Assembly: GCA_039000515.1 (NCBI GenBank)
Contig: JBCFYV010011172.1
Coordinates: 77,080,577-77,144,576, forward strand
Origin: Timema cristinae
Taxonomy: Eukaryota > Arthropoda > Insecta > Phasmatodea > Timematidae
Reading direction: 5' to 3'
DNA: 64,000 nucleotides
The position numbers and the translations under genes are program-made. The notes below the pieces were generated by a model, which had not been told where the DNA came from, ran no database searches, and worked only from the letters and a program-made list of their open reading frames with translations. Below are positions 27,351-39,894 of this stretch, one piece after another (within the stretch, counting starts at the first letter, position 1; each line of letters begins with the position of its first letter).

Positions 27351-30300
27351 TATCTTTATTTCGTTCAGATTTGCTTTAAAAAATGTTTTTTATGTTGATA
27401 ATTTTAAAATTAATTTATTTTTATCACTATACCAAGATTTCATTCCCCACTTCAACAATCAAATAACAAAATTATCACTTTTTATTTTATAACTTCTTTT
27501 AGTTTGTTCAAGATTATTGTGCATGAGTAGCATACCGACGGGAGGGATTGAGGGGGCTCGAGCCCCCTACCATAGTTTGGGGATGCTCCGAGATCTATGC
27601 ATAACTAAAGAGAAAATAAAATGGGTTTGGATAGGAGACGGGGGTGTGGGGAGGAGGGAAGAAAATATAAAGAACCACACATCCTTGTGTTGATTCTCCC
27701 TCCCTAGTAGTCCTAATTGATGTTCTTGCAGTCTAGCAGGTGGTCAAAGTCCTGAAGATTGCGGCAGGTTCCAAATCTCTTAGTTTCACACGTGATTCCA
27801 TCGAGGAGTTGCATAGTGGCTAGACCTATTATAAATATATAATCGGTGATTTTTGTTAAAGTAGGCCTATGTGACGGTTAATCCAACTTTAATTTCGATT
27901 TATTATTTTGTTATATTATCACGTTTATAATGGTAGCAATATATATATAAATGATCAAGTTAGCAAATTCAAATTAAAAAAACTTCAAAAAAAAAAAACT
28001 TCTAGGTATATATAATGTTAAATGTTTCCTCACGTGGTTGGGGGGAATACCCTCTCACCAACCTAATACTTTGCAATCCTGTGCGTATGTTACTGTTGTG
28101 CATCGTATTTTAGTTCGTTCTTAGATCTCTTGCAAACGCTAAAATAAACTATTGTTACTAGTGATGGTGGCCTAGCAGCTAAAATATGAACTATTTTCAC
28201 ATAAGTGTTATGCTACCCGATAGGTGGCAGCATCAACCTTACAGTTGCATCATAATCTTAATTTCATGGATTTTGGTTTTTACCTGGTTTTTATTCTCAA
28301 GTCTTCAATATGTACCTAGGAAAATTTTCTGTGATGTAAAAAAAAATATTTAAAAATGACATGTCATCAAAATTTGGGCCCTGCTTAATCTTCCCATAAG
28401 ATAAATTGAACATTATTTATTATAAATATTCAAAGAAAACTTAATGTAAAATTTCTAACTAAAATATAGCCACAGATTCATCATGAAAGATATTTTGAAT
28501 TTATAATCTTAGGCTAGTAAAACTAGATTGAGAATTGTTTTATGTTAATTGTATTTAACATGATTATCTGAAAATATGTGTAATAAACTGTATTTGTTTT
28601 GATCTGAAATTAGACTTGTGTTACTGCTATGGATTTATATGCAAAATCGACTTGTACATGACCTACCCCTTGCCTCTTAGACCCCTTGTCGCCAGTATTA
28701 AAACTAACTAAGAGAAAGACTCCTGGTGACAGGTGTTGTGAAGGCTGGCTTTCTATTGGGTAGAGAGAGCCCGCAAGTCACAAGATTTTGCTAAATACTA
28801 CGTTGATCATTAAAAAAAAGTTTTGAAGCGCAATACTTTGACATTATTTCTAAAATCGTGTGATTCTCCATGAATGAAGCATCAAAAGGATATTTTACAT
28901 GCAATACTTTAAAGAAAAATGCAGTTCATCCATGACTTTTTTTTTAATGTATGAGTGGGGTCTAAAAATAGTTTCATTACAATACCCCCCATTTGCATGT
29001 ATCATAAAAAATTCAATGAGTTTTGATATGAGCAAATGCCATACTGTGCAAGAGCTACGTCTTATTTGAAATTAGATATTCTTAAAATTAAACATTAATA
29101 AATTTGTAAAGTGTAAGTTACATAAAGTGTGTAGGTGTATAAACATAGATTTAAAATTACTTGTATAACAAGGTAATAGTTATATAGTATTTGTATGTTT
29201 TCACAATTGATTGTTTTTTATTTTTAATGTTCAGTCTTAATGAATAAACGGAAATAGATAATTTTCTATTTTACTATTTATTTAATGTTTCATTTTTATT
29301 TTCCCTAGTTGCTTTATTACACTGAAAACTTGTCGCACTGTTCGTTGTACTGTTCTTAGAATGGTGATAACACTAAATTTTTACAAAACTATAAATTGCT
29401 TTGGTTGAGTAATTAACCTTGTATTTGAGTTTAGGTAAAATTAGATTAAGTTTAAATTTAATAAATCCAAATATAATTTAGTGTAGGCGGTAAAATCTTG
29501 AAAATAAATATAAGTTAATAGATGAAGTTCCTCAAAGTACCTTAAATTCAAATTAAATTTTGAAATGCTAAAATAAATATTGAAATTATTTTTATAAAAT
29601 ATTTAATCTAACTATCAATAAACCAATTATTTTTATTAAAACTCAAATCCTTATGTGGGTTGTGTTAATTATTCAATCAATGAGTGTTCATCGAATTATC
29701 TACGATAGACTTTCTGTACAACATAAATTTAAACATAAATTTACTTGATTAAACTTTCTTTAATATATAAAACCATCATGCATATTCTTAGTTAATACCT
29801 TAAATTAATTCGAAAAAATGGGGTCACGTTTTCTCACAACTTTTTATTTAATTTTATTAAGTTAATTAATTTTTATTTATTAATGGGACCTCATTTATTT
29901 ATTATGATAGAACAACTATTAATGACTTGCCATTGAGCAAGGTATATTACATATTTACATACTCAATCCAAATTCATAGTTACTTATATTAACATTTATG
30001 TTGGTGATGTTCAGGTTTTTTTTGGTTAAAGAACCCTGACTCAACACCCAAAGTCAAACTGCCCTTTCACTTTCTTTTACCTTCGCTACTGACACAGCTG
30101 TTTAGTTTTAGGGCCAACCTACTCTTTAGCTTTCACTTTCTCTCTCTTTCTACTTTTCGTAATGTCAACATGTCAGTGTGAGCAACAGAAAATATACTGT
30201 ATTATCCTAACCTTATGGAATTTAAAATATTTAAAATGTATAGAAAACAATCTTGGAATCATATAGTACGCTTAAAATTAGCTTGAAATGATGTATCACA

Positions 30301-31290
30301 TTACCATAAAATATTTAAAATGAATTTTCCTTTCTAATTGGATGAACACTAATTTACTTCCCAATTAGCGGAAAAATCTTTTAGCTTTTGACCAAAACTT
30401 TGTAAATGTTGCCTAGTCACCTTAGGCACATAAACAAAATCGATTGTAATTGAAAATCTATTACAGTGGCCTAATTGGCTCTTTTACACACTTTGCTGCT
30501 ACATAAGTATTGGCTGCTACATCGCGCAATCACAGAATGCCCTTTTAAGCGTCTTTATAATTTCTTTAATATCTGTCAATTTCAATTCAGATTTACCATT
30601 TGATACTAATCACATGCATGGTGGAAAACATAGGCTTGGCCTTATTTGTTACTGTCATCACCCATATGCTGCCCTATGTTAGCGCTATGTTGATAACCGG
30701 CTAACTTATCCTTGGTGGTTCCTCAACTCACCAATATTAATTATTGTTCATGAATTGCACATCGCTAAGTCCATGTCTGAATACACCTTAACTCCTCAAC
30801 GCTGCTAGATGCCCTCGGGCCATCTTTAAACTTGAAACTCATAACGACGCTTGAACAAAATATATCATGGCTTACACATCTCCAAGTTCATGTATGAATA
30901 CACCTTAAACTCATATAAAAATGATTTAAAACAAGACACATATGGCCTCTCATGTTTCCACTTATACACTTAAGTGTCTATCTAAGTTAATTTCTTTAGA
31001 TATCTTAAATTTTACTTTTTAGCTTATCAGCTCACTCTGTGATTCCGTTAATGTCTCAACCAATACCTTATGGTTTAAATATTCTTAATTAAAATTAAAA
31101 TAACCCCCCACATAAATATTCAGATTCGTATTTTAACTGTCACTCATAAAATTCATCATTGATGAAATGATACATAAATTCTGATGATTTCCAAGATTTT
31201 CTACTTAGCTAAACCTCCAAAAATTTGTACTAAATAATGGCCTACTTTTAGAATTTACTCATTTTAATTTCACCCTCCAGTTGACAAAAC
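27351..31290. other. Long gene-poor AT-rich stretch
   Basis: No open frame of note on either strand and no copy of the window's repeat families. A short GC-rich palindromic patch, GGGGGCTCGAGCCCCC, lies at about 27,552-27,567; it looks like transposon debris. Otherwise I see nothing. Confidence 0.5.
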
Positions 31291-31296
31291 ATAACT

Positions 31297-31311
31297 AACC
31301 CCCCCCCCCCC
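31297..31311 (+). repeat. C homopolymer of about 15 bp
   Basis: A pure C run between 'cataactaa' and 'accaccaaacc'. Length is probably unreliable. Confidence 0.8.
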
Positions 31312-31609
31312 CACCACCAAACCATCTATCGCATGCTTCAAAGGGATCATGCCCCCTCCTTATAAGTATACCTTCCTCCCTATAATATATTTGTTCTCCT
31401 ATTTTGATCTATTGAAATTTCCTTTGATTAATTACAATGAATTCATATAATATTAATATATATTGACAAAATCTATATTTTTAAACAAAGATGTGGTAGT
31501 TGTTATACAGGGTTTGACTTACTTAATTTTTTTTTGCACCGTCTTTCCGAGTAAACGTCCTTGGACTACTCTCTTGCTTTTCAGACAATAGATGTTTACC
31601 AGCAAACTT

Positions 31610-32585
31610 GAAGTGGGGGACGATAGGTCTCTTGTGGTTGTAGCCTAAGACACTATATCTCTGGTAGTTATAGCCTAAGACACTGCTATGTCTCTGGTGG
31701 GTAGAACCTGAGATACCTCTATACCTCTGGTGGTTATAGCCTAAGACACTACTATTTCGCTGGCGGTTATAGCTTAAGACTCTGCTATATATCTGGTAGT
31801 TATAGCCTAAGACACTACTATTTCGCTGGCTGTTATAGCTTAAGACTCTGCTATATCTCTGGTAGTTATAGCCTATGACACTACTATGTCTCTGGTGGTT
31901 ATAGCCTAAGACACTGCTATGTCTCTGGTGGGTAGAACCTAAGATACCTCTGGTGGTGATAGCATAAGACTCTGCTATGTCTCTGGTAGTTATAGCCTAA
32001 GACACTACTATGTCTCTGGTAGTTATAGCCTAAGACACTGCTATGTCTCTGGTTGTTATAGCCTAAGACACTGTTATGTATTGGTGGTTATAGTTTTAGA
32101 CAAATCTAGGTTTTTGAAGGTTATATCCTAAGATGTTATGTCTGGTGGATAGTCTAAGACACCTCTATACCTCTGGTGGTTATAGCCTAAGACACTACTA
32201 TTTCGCTGGCGGTTATAGCTTAAGACTCTGCTATATCTCTGGTAGTTATAGCCTATGACACTACTATGTCTCTGGTTGTTATAGCCTAAGACACTGTTAT
32301 GTATTGGTGGTTATAGTTTTAGACAAATCTAGGTTTTTGAAGGTTATATCCTAAGATGTTATGTCTGGTGGATAGTCTAAGACACCTCTATACCTCTGGT
32401 GGTTATAGCCTAAGACACTACTATTTCGCTGGCGGTTATAGCTTAAGACTCTGCTATATCTCTGGTAGTTATAGCCTATGACACTACTATGTCTCTGGTT
32501 GTTATAGCCTAAGAAACTGCAATGTCTCTGGTGGTTATAGCCTAAGACACAGTTATGTGTGTGGTGGTTATAGCCATGAAAAGAA
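31610..32585 (+). repeat. 33-bp minisatellite with a 223-bp higher-order unit
   Basis: The basic unit is about 33 bp, built on TCTCTGGTGGTTATAGCCTA followed by 'agacactactatg', and is repeated roughly 29 times with variants ('ttcgctggc', 'ctgctatgtc'). A block starting GGTTGTTATAGCCTAAGACA at 32,051 repeats from 32,274, showing a 223-bp higher-order period that includes a variant run ('tagttttagacaaatctagg'). No coding signal. Confidence 0.9.
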
Positions 32586-32589
32586 GAAC

Positions 32590-34345
32590 AAAGCTACTAA
32601 TAAACAAAGAGTTAAGGGGGCCGCCTTCCTGAGCATTGGAATGCGTTACAGACGTTCAGGAAATAGGCCATGGTTAGGTAGTGTTTTATTTTTACCAAAC
32701 TTAACCTAAGCCAAAATGAAGAGAAAAGGTGGGAACATGCTTATCTAGTACTCTCAACCTTACATCTTGATAATCTATATATATAAAAAATGAATGAAAT
32801 ATCGTAATTTGCTCATTTTCAATGGCCATTTAAATATATTGTCACAGTTCTGAGACGAGGGTAACTACTAGATAATCCTAGATACAACCTTTCAGAAACA
32901 AATTAAGTCATTTTTGATAAGGTCACAACAGAAAATGTAAAGATAATTGCTAATTCCTTTTGCTGTTTTGACGCGTCAAAGCTAATACTTTTCGGCCATC
33001 ATGTGGCGCAGCCATATCCCCCATCTATGCTTTGGAAGTAAAGAATAGCCGGAGAAAGAAGGAAAGGTAGTTGACACCATGCGCATGCGCTCTTTTAGTT
33101 GGATGTCTGCCTTCGCCTTGTTGAGAGTTGAGACAACGCACAATGAGCCGGCACATGTTTAAATAATAGGTGTTTAAAATGGTTTCAAATAATAATATCT
33201 GTTATAGCTTTATTGTAAATGTATGAATAAATGTGTTTACAAACTCTGTGTTTCCGAACAGTTGTGTATGCTTGCCTTCTTATGATAGCTATTATAATTA
33301 TATATTAATAACATAGAATTATATTTTTTTCGATAAACTAAAACTTCTGACTTTGAACAATAACACAATCAAAAAGGGCTATCTTAAAGGGAAAAAAACT
33401 ATATGCTCACCGCAAAAAATTAGGATGGAAGAAGCGTTTTATTGATGGATCAAAGTAAGTACATACTGTTTATTAGTATAAAAATAGGCTAGTTCACTGT
33501 TCAACAGTTACGTGTTAGTTTAATTTTACCTTGTTGCTCCTATATTCAGGAGGACGGGGTTAAAATCCCGTCCGGAAGTTTAAATTAAGCTAGTCCCGTG
33601 AAGTAAAAAACCATCATTTGAATTCTGTTTCTTAGATTTAAAACATTTATTTGTTTGGCCATGCCTTGGATTGTAAAAAAAAATCATTACATGATGAGAA
33701 ATGAGAGGGAAAGTATATATTTACTGTACGTATACTAATTACCAACAAAGTGATAATGGACAATTTAATTTCTTAAAATATGTATAACTATATATTAAAA
33801 CAAAATTTTTATTACACGCAAGATAACATTTAATTTTAATAAAGATTAATTCAGTTCTGATACGTGAAGGTTAAATCTAAAGCAATTATTATGCTTAGTG
33901 CCTGATTGGTTGTCTCAACTGAAAAAGTTCCAAAATCAGCTTTACAATATAAAAATATTGAGCAACATATTTAATTTATGAGTAAGTGTGAATTTGCCTT
34001 TTCAATATTAAACAAAGCCCGTATTATTTGACCGTAAATATGGCAACAATTAGGGTCGTATCAAGATATAGAAGTTAGTGATATACTGTAAATTCAAGCA
34101 ACTTTTTGGATGTAAACCTAAAATTTCTAATCATTACTGAGCACTATTGATTGAAAGCAAGGATTATATACTAAGTATTGACACGTGTTTCTGAATTATT
34201 GCTTTACATGGTGGGGTTGTGTGAAGCTAGTCTCCTTCAGCCAGTAATGTACGCCTCTTAGTACGTTGTATATAAAGAACTAATTTTGAGACAGCAGGAT
34301 TTAAAGCACTAATCATGCACTAAATATTGACAAATGTTTCAGGAT
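32590..34345. other. Gene-poor region with an NRF-1-like motif
   Basis: Apart from the palindrome at 33,080 and a small inverted repeat GGACGGG...CCCGTCC near 33,551, nothing is recognisable. 'atggaagaagcg' near 33,424 followed by a donor-like 'aaagtaagta' could be a noncoding exon, but there is no support. Confidence 0.4.
33080..33091. promoter_or_regulatory. NRF-1-type palindrome TGCGCATGCGCT
   Basis: The 12-mer TGCGCATGCGCT matches the NRF-1/Ewg binding palindrome found at animal housekeeping promoters. It lies in a locally GC-richer stretch (about 32,985-33,150) within an AT-rich region. No gene with recognisable coding sequence follows on either strand nearby, so the promoter role is speculative. 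Confidence 0.35.
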
Positions 34346-34347
34346 TG

Positions 34348-34655
34348 GTGCCTTACATTATTATTAACACCGTGTCTTAGTACTCATTCGGGTTATACGC
34401 ACTTACGCTAATGTGTAGTGGTAGGGTGATTGTGAGATGAAATGGAGGACCTACAGTTTAACGTGGAATCCGAACCACGGTGGAGGCCTGGCATTCCTTA
34501 CATTCACAAGTTGTGATTAATACACGTCTTGTCAGAGGTTAAGGAAGGGTTTGGAAATCAGATAAATCTGTGCCGGGACCGAGGATTGAACCCCGGACCC
34601 CCAACACAGAAGTCTGAGACCTTATCCCTAGACCACCAGGTCACCTAGTGCCTTA
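34348..34655 (-). repeat. Full-length SINE family B with 8-bp target duplication
   Basis: The body 34,356-34,647 includes the reverse tail (a TTAGTACTCATTCGGG variant) and the tRNA-Glu-like head reading GGTGACCTGGTGGTCTAGGG on the - strand. It is flanked by GTGCCTTA at 34,348-34,355 and 34,648-34,655. Confidence 0.88.
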
Positions 34656-35400
34656 AATGTTGAGATAATCTTCACGAATCTCCACCAAGGTGCATTAGCG
34701 GTAGTTTTTTTAAATGTGAAATTTACTTTGGTTTTATACACGCTAATGTGAGAGCACTTTTTCGTATCAAATACTTCCTCGTCCCTAGTAAATTATATTT
34801 TTTTTCTGTACTGTTGTTTTAATATTTAATTTATAGTTTTGTTTTCAAAAAGTAACAAAGGATTATTTTAAAACCAAAAGTGTGTTATTAAGAATGCATA
34901 AGAAATTAAATTTAAGTATAATATTTTTTCACATGAGTACATAATAATAAAAATAGGGTACTGGAATATTTGTTTTAAATTTTTAAAATTAAATTGTTGG
35001 ATTTTTTCAAAATTACAAGTTTAATGTTACAATAATTAATACTTGAACACGCTTGACAAAATTAGATCCTGTATTATTTTGCATGCATATTATATGTCCT
35101 AGCAATAAAATGCTCAGGTAACTACACTTTTTGTCTGAGATTTTTGAGCTACTAGCTGAAATACAAATTATGCATATATATATATATATATATAAATAAA
35201 AATTCATCACTACTGTATCAAAAAAATTCTAGTCTATGCCTTATTTATGAAAATCTAGCTATAAAATTCAATTTCTCAACTTTCACCCTTGTAAACCTCT
35301 ACGCCGTAGCTTCTCTGGTTGACAATAGTATGTCAATTAAAAAAAAGTTCAGGGCTGCACGCACCATCATTTTGTACCAGTTGCAAGGATTGTCTGCTAC

Positions 35401-37542
35401 CAGTGGCGGCGTAACGTTATTTGTGAAGAAACGGGGTGGTGGGGGCCGTAAGCAAAAAAGGAGTTATTTGAGAAGTTGCCTTCCCCCCTTCACCTCCTAC
35501 CTTACTCTACCCCTCTTCAAGATAAATTTTTGAAACTTGGATGTCCCTAAAAGTTATTTGTAAATATCCTCCTCCCCAAATTTTGAAAATCAAATTATTT
35601 TTATGCTATTTGGAGAAGTCATCTCCATTTTTTTTTATTTTTTTTTTATTTAGATTCTTCTATAAGCCATTTGGAGTGGTCCTCGCCTTTAGTTGAAAAG
35701 TTAATTTATGTCTTTAAATGCTATTTGAAATTATCCTCACCTGGACATTTTTGGTAATCGGATGTTTTTTAGAATCAATTTGGAGTCATCACCTGGATTT
35801 TTTAAATTATTTGTATCTGAAATAAAGTTGGAGTGACCCTCTTCTAGCAAATTTTAAAAATAAGATCCCTCTAGAGCATAGGCGTACACACAAGGGGATC
35901 CAGTGGGTCCAAGCCTTCGCCCCCCCCCCCCCTCTACTGACGAACATGAAGGATAAATAAAAGATTAAATACAAAGCAATTATTTATCAATGTTAAATCA
36001 CCTTAAAGCAATAGTTGAAAATAACCCAATATATCAATACAATTAGATATGTGGTGGATCCAGGATTTTTTCAAGGGGGGGAGGGGGGGCTACACAACAA
36101 AAGCAATACCTTTAGGAACCAATAAAGTGTTGGTCCGTTGCCCCAGTAGTATTTTTACTCCCGGAAAAAAAAATATTTCCAAAGCTCAAAATGGTGCTCT
36201 TTATGTATATTTTGTACCTAATAGTTGCTGATTAAACTTATACTGGTTATAAATATCTGTTATTTTGGATTTGGTTGCCATCTTTAATTTCTAGATATAG
36301 CCACTGTTTCCTTTGTGATTATAATTTTTAAATTAATATAAAAAATAACTGTCAAAAATAAATATGCCTAATTCAGGTGACTATTATTTTAGTAAAAATA
36401 CGAAAATAAAATCATTAGTTAATAACACACTGTTTATTACACAAAGGAGTGGTGAACTAGGAGGGAGTGTGCGGGAAAGCCAGGGTTCAGGTTAAACAAG
36501 GTGAAGCACGTTTTGTTCGAACACATTGGACGTATTTCTGCAGAGAAGCACAGCACCCTTCAATCCGTCAATTAAATTTTTGAAAAATAGCTGAAAGGGG
36601 AGGGGGGATTATAGCCCCTTATTCCCAATACCCTTGAATCCATACCTGAGTGTGAGACATACCCAACTGGATTTAACGCTGTCTAGTCTGTATAGCCTCA
36701 TGAAGTATTTTGTTCAAAGTATGAATCTTATATAAGTAATAGATTGGATTGACTATTGACTTGTAACTTCTGTACTTTGGATCCCCCGTCTAGAAGATAT
36801 TTGAAGTGTGCTTCCACTGTCATATTTTTGTAAATTGGATGCTTTCAGAAACTATTTGGAGTTACGATTTTATTTTTAATTTGCCAAATAATGTAACTCT
36901 ATCTTGTTTACTGTTTTAAACAATAGTAAACTCAAGTAAAGATCTCTAACTACCCCCACTTTGTTGATGAAGAAATACATCTTAATTGTTTTTGGGCTCT
37001 AAAGCAACCACACTCAACCCCCCTCAACCAACACCACTATCCCCGCCCTCTTTCTATATATTCTTATTTCTATGAGCACTCACTTCGATATATCCGTATT
37101 ACCCGTATGTATTATAGATCGAATTGAAGTATCCCCTAAAATAAACCAAGTAGAACGCAAAATAGTTTGCTAAGGTATCCAATATTAATAAATATTTTGT
37201 CCTCCTGCGTGGGAAAGTTTATAGTTTATATATTAAAATAGTTTTATCCACAGCCCTTTATCTAAACAAATACGGGTGCATTTAATCAAAAACTTTCCTT
37301 CTTTTCCTGTCAGCTAGAAAAATCAGAGGAAATTACTGATAGCTTGAATAGGCACCTAAAATTAAAATTAATTAAGAGTGTAAAATAGGTTACACATGAC
37401 CAATTAACTGATTATCTATGTATACTATACCTTATTTATAATTATTTACTAAACCTTTTTCTCCGATAGAATAAATCTAAGAGGGGTTGGGTGTATAAGG
37501 CCGTGTGATGGAACTCCTTATACTCCTCGGTTCCGACGCCAC
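35401..37542. mobile_element. Possible 2.1-kb DNA transposon remnant
   Basis: CAGTGGCGGCGTAAC at 35,401 and the reverse complement of 37,528-37,542 (CAGTGGCGTCGGAAC) match at 13 of 15 positions and face inward. No matching 8-bp flanks were seen (TCTGCTAC against TTATCAAC), and no transposase is recognisable inside. The pairing could be two separate insertions. Confidence 0.35.
35560..35875 (+). repeat. Degenerate ~55-bp tandem repeats
   Basis: Segments resembling 'tttggagtggtcctcgcc' recur near 35,608, 35,668, 35,722, 35,778 and 35,825 with 'aaatttttgaaaat'-like spacers. A related motif recurs near 36,850. No coding signal. Confidence 0.5.
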
Positions 37543-37652
37543 TGTTATCAACTAAATGAGGTAAAATATAAATTTGGTCTACACGTGATTAATTAATTGT
37601 ATAGTTAATATTCACATTTCCCCAAATAAAGTGACATGTATAAAAGTGTGTG

Positions 37653-37722
37653 TTCAAGACAATTGGTTTTTTTAAAGCATCGCGTCCTACTAACCCGTTC
37701 GGTTTATACAGTTTCAAGACAA
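37653..37722 (-). repeat. Tail-only SINE insertion (50 bp) with 10-bp target duplication
   Basis: The insert at 37,663-37,712 contains only the reverse of the shared SINE tail ('gcatcgcgtcctactaaccc' then 'gttcggtttata'). It is flanked by TTCAAGACAA at 37,653-37,662 and 37,713-37,722. There is no SINE body or tRNA-like head. Confidence 0.75.
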
Positions 37723-38484
37723 GTTAAACCATCTAATCAAGAATTGATTGTGCTTGTTTGTGAACCCTTCACGAGAATCTCAAGCTAGCAAAATACCACA
37801 AAATAAACATACAGGCTGACGGCTGGACTCTGTAGGGCGATCAGCCGCGCATTCTTCCTTTTGACCTTGAGATAGATTTCCTTTCCGTTGCTTCTCTTCT
37901 CCTGACATGGGGTGGTAGATATGGGGTGGTGGGGAAAGTGTAAAGAGGATAAGATTAGATAGAGACAGACGCTGTAGTTCAAGAAAACAGCACATAGCAT
38001 TTCATTTTAAGACTAGGCCTCCTCACACGATTGATACTATTTCACGTACCGAGGCGGCCCCCTTTGACCACTTCTAAAAAAAAAACAAGGGTTATGATGG
38101 AATCAAAGTGCATCCAATCCATTTAAACAATAAGTAAACAGTAACTTTACATAATTGTATTTATTACAGTATAAAAACGTTTTTTGTACAATTCACAGAT
38201 GATACATACAGGTACTAGTAATTAAAACTCCTATGTATTCCTTAAATAAAACTAAGAAAAATTTCAAAAAAAAAAACATTAGTCTCACACGGCTAATAAA
38301 TTTAATCAAGTCACTATGATCACAAAATAGGATGGTATAAGTAAAAAAATTTAAGCTACATGGTATTTGTCTTAAGTGTAAGTTTATTTATATATGAGAT
38401 AGGTTGACTTCAACTTGCATACATTCTTTAAAAAAATAATGTTGTTTAAAATATGTGTATTTTTAGTTACAAACTTATTTTTAG

Positions 38485-39890
38485 TAGGGAAGCCAAAATG
38501 GTACTTGAAGACTGGAAAAAGAGCGTTATAATACCTATTTTCAAGAAAGGGTACATGAAGAGGTGTATAAATTATAGGGGGATAACGCTGATGTGCCACT
38601 GTACAAAAATAAATGAGCAGATAATGGAAAAGACAATAAGAACTAAAATGAAAGGAAGGTGTAGAGAGAACAGCACAAATTTAGGGATCAGAGCTATACA
38701 ATAGACTTAATCTTTGCCATACAACAGCTGATGGACAGAAGGTATGAATATGGGAAATACTTGGTAAGGTATTTAGGAATGTGGAAAAGGCATATGATAG
38801 TGTGGATACAAATAAAGTTTAGAAAGCAATGGAGGAGGCCGAAGTGGAAAGAGGAGTTGTAATGAGAGTGAATAGCATGTATGAGGATAACAGGAGTTGT
38901 GTTAAGACGGAGAGTGGGAGGACAGAGTAGTTCCAAATAAAAATGAGAGTGAAGCAATGGAGTGCCCTTTCACTATTGCTATTTGTAAGGGTAATGGAAA
39001 TAGCCATGATAAAAGTGGCAGGAAAACTCGGGGAGAAAAGAATTATTATTATTAGCACTGTGTCTTACTACCTGTTAGGGTTATAAGCAGAGAAAAGAAT
39101 GACAGCCATGATGTTTGCTGATGATTTGATGTTATGGGGCGAGAAGGAAGTACAGGAACAATTAAAGGAATAGAATTAGGAAGTGAAAGAGTGAGGAAAG
39201 AAACTTTGCATGGCAAAGTGTGAATTGATGGTAATGACAAGGAAGAGGTTAAGGCCTAGTAAAGCTATAAAGTTGGATGGAGTAAAGCTGAGAAAAGTAC
39301 AGAAAGTAAAATACCTTGGAAGCGTGATTGAGGGGAAAAGTGGAAACATAGAGGATTTAATAAGAAGAGAACAGCAGGAAAATTTGTTCTATAGAGGTAT
39401 TAGAGACCTGTTATGGAGAAGATAAGTGCCCGTAAAGTGTAAGGAAGTGTTGTGCAGGGCATAGTTTGTACCCATTGCCACATATGCAGCAGGAACATGG
39501 ACAATAAATGTAAGAGAGACTAGGAAAGTGGAGGCCACGAGAATGAAGTTTGTGAGGAGCATGTTAGCTGTCACGAGGAGAAACAAGATTAGGAATGAAG
39601 TTGGCCGGGAAAGAGTGGGAGTACAGGAAGTACATGAGATAGTAGAAGAAGCAAGACTGAGATGGTATGGGCATGTAATAAGGGCGGAAATAGAGAGGAT
39701 GCCAAGAAAGAGAAGGGAGGAGCAGATAACATAAAATTCTCAAGTGAGAGGAGAAAAATGGAAGAAATTAAAGGAGGAAGAGTGGTGGAAGGATAGAGGA
39801 AGATAGAGGCATTTTACTAAACTGAACTGGCCACAGGCTGGAAATAGTTGTTGTTGATGATGATGATGATAAAACTTCTTTCTTCCCTTT
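38485..39890 (+). pseudogene. Non-LTR retrotransposon reverse-transcriptase remnant
   Basis: Frames give, in order: LEDWKKSVIIPIFKKG, NYRGITLM, a degraded F-x-N-V-E-K-A-Y-D segment, SALSPLL-like residues, MTAMMFADDLMLWGEKE (the FADD catalytic box) and KYLGSVIE. TYAAGTW and RLRWYGHVIRAEIERMPRK follow, then a 3' end with (GAT)n at about 39,850-39,870. Several stops and frame changes make it inactive. The order and the RWYGHV C-terminal signature are those of arthropod LINEs with an RT and a short C-terminal domain. The endonuclease half is missing, i.e. the copy is 5'-truncated. A 47-bp SINE tail is inserted at 39,043. Confidence 0.85.
39033..39099 (-). repeat. Tail-only SINE insertion (47 bp) with 10-bp target duplication
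   Basis: The insert at 39,043-39,089 reads (TTA)n, then TTAGCACTGTGTCTTACTAC, then 'ctgttagggttataagca', which is only the reverse of the shared SINE tail. It is flanked by GAGAAAAGAA at 39,033-39,042 and 39,090-39,099. It interrupts the LINE reverse-transcriptase remnant. Confidence 0.88.
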
Positions 39891-39894
39891 TTCA

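Noticed and set aside
35401..37542. Confident hAT element from the matching CAGTGGCG ends
   Set aside because: Flanking 8-mers match at only about half their positions and no transposase is visible, so it is kept only as a low-confidence element.
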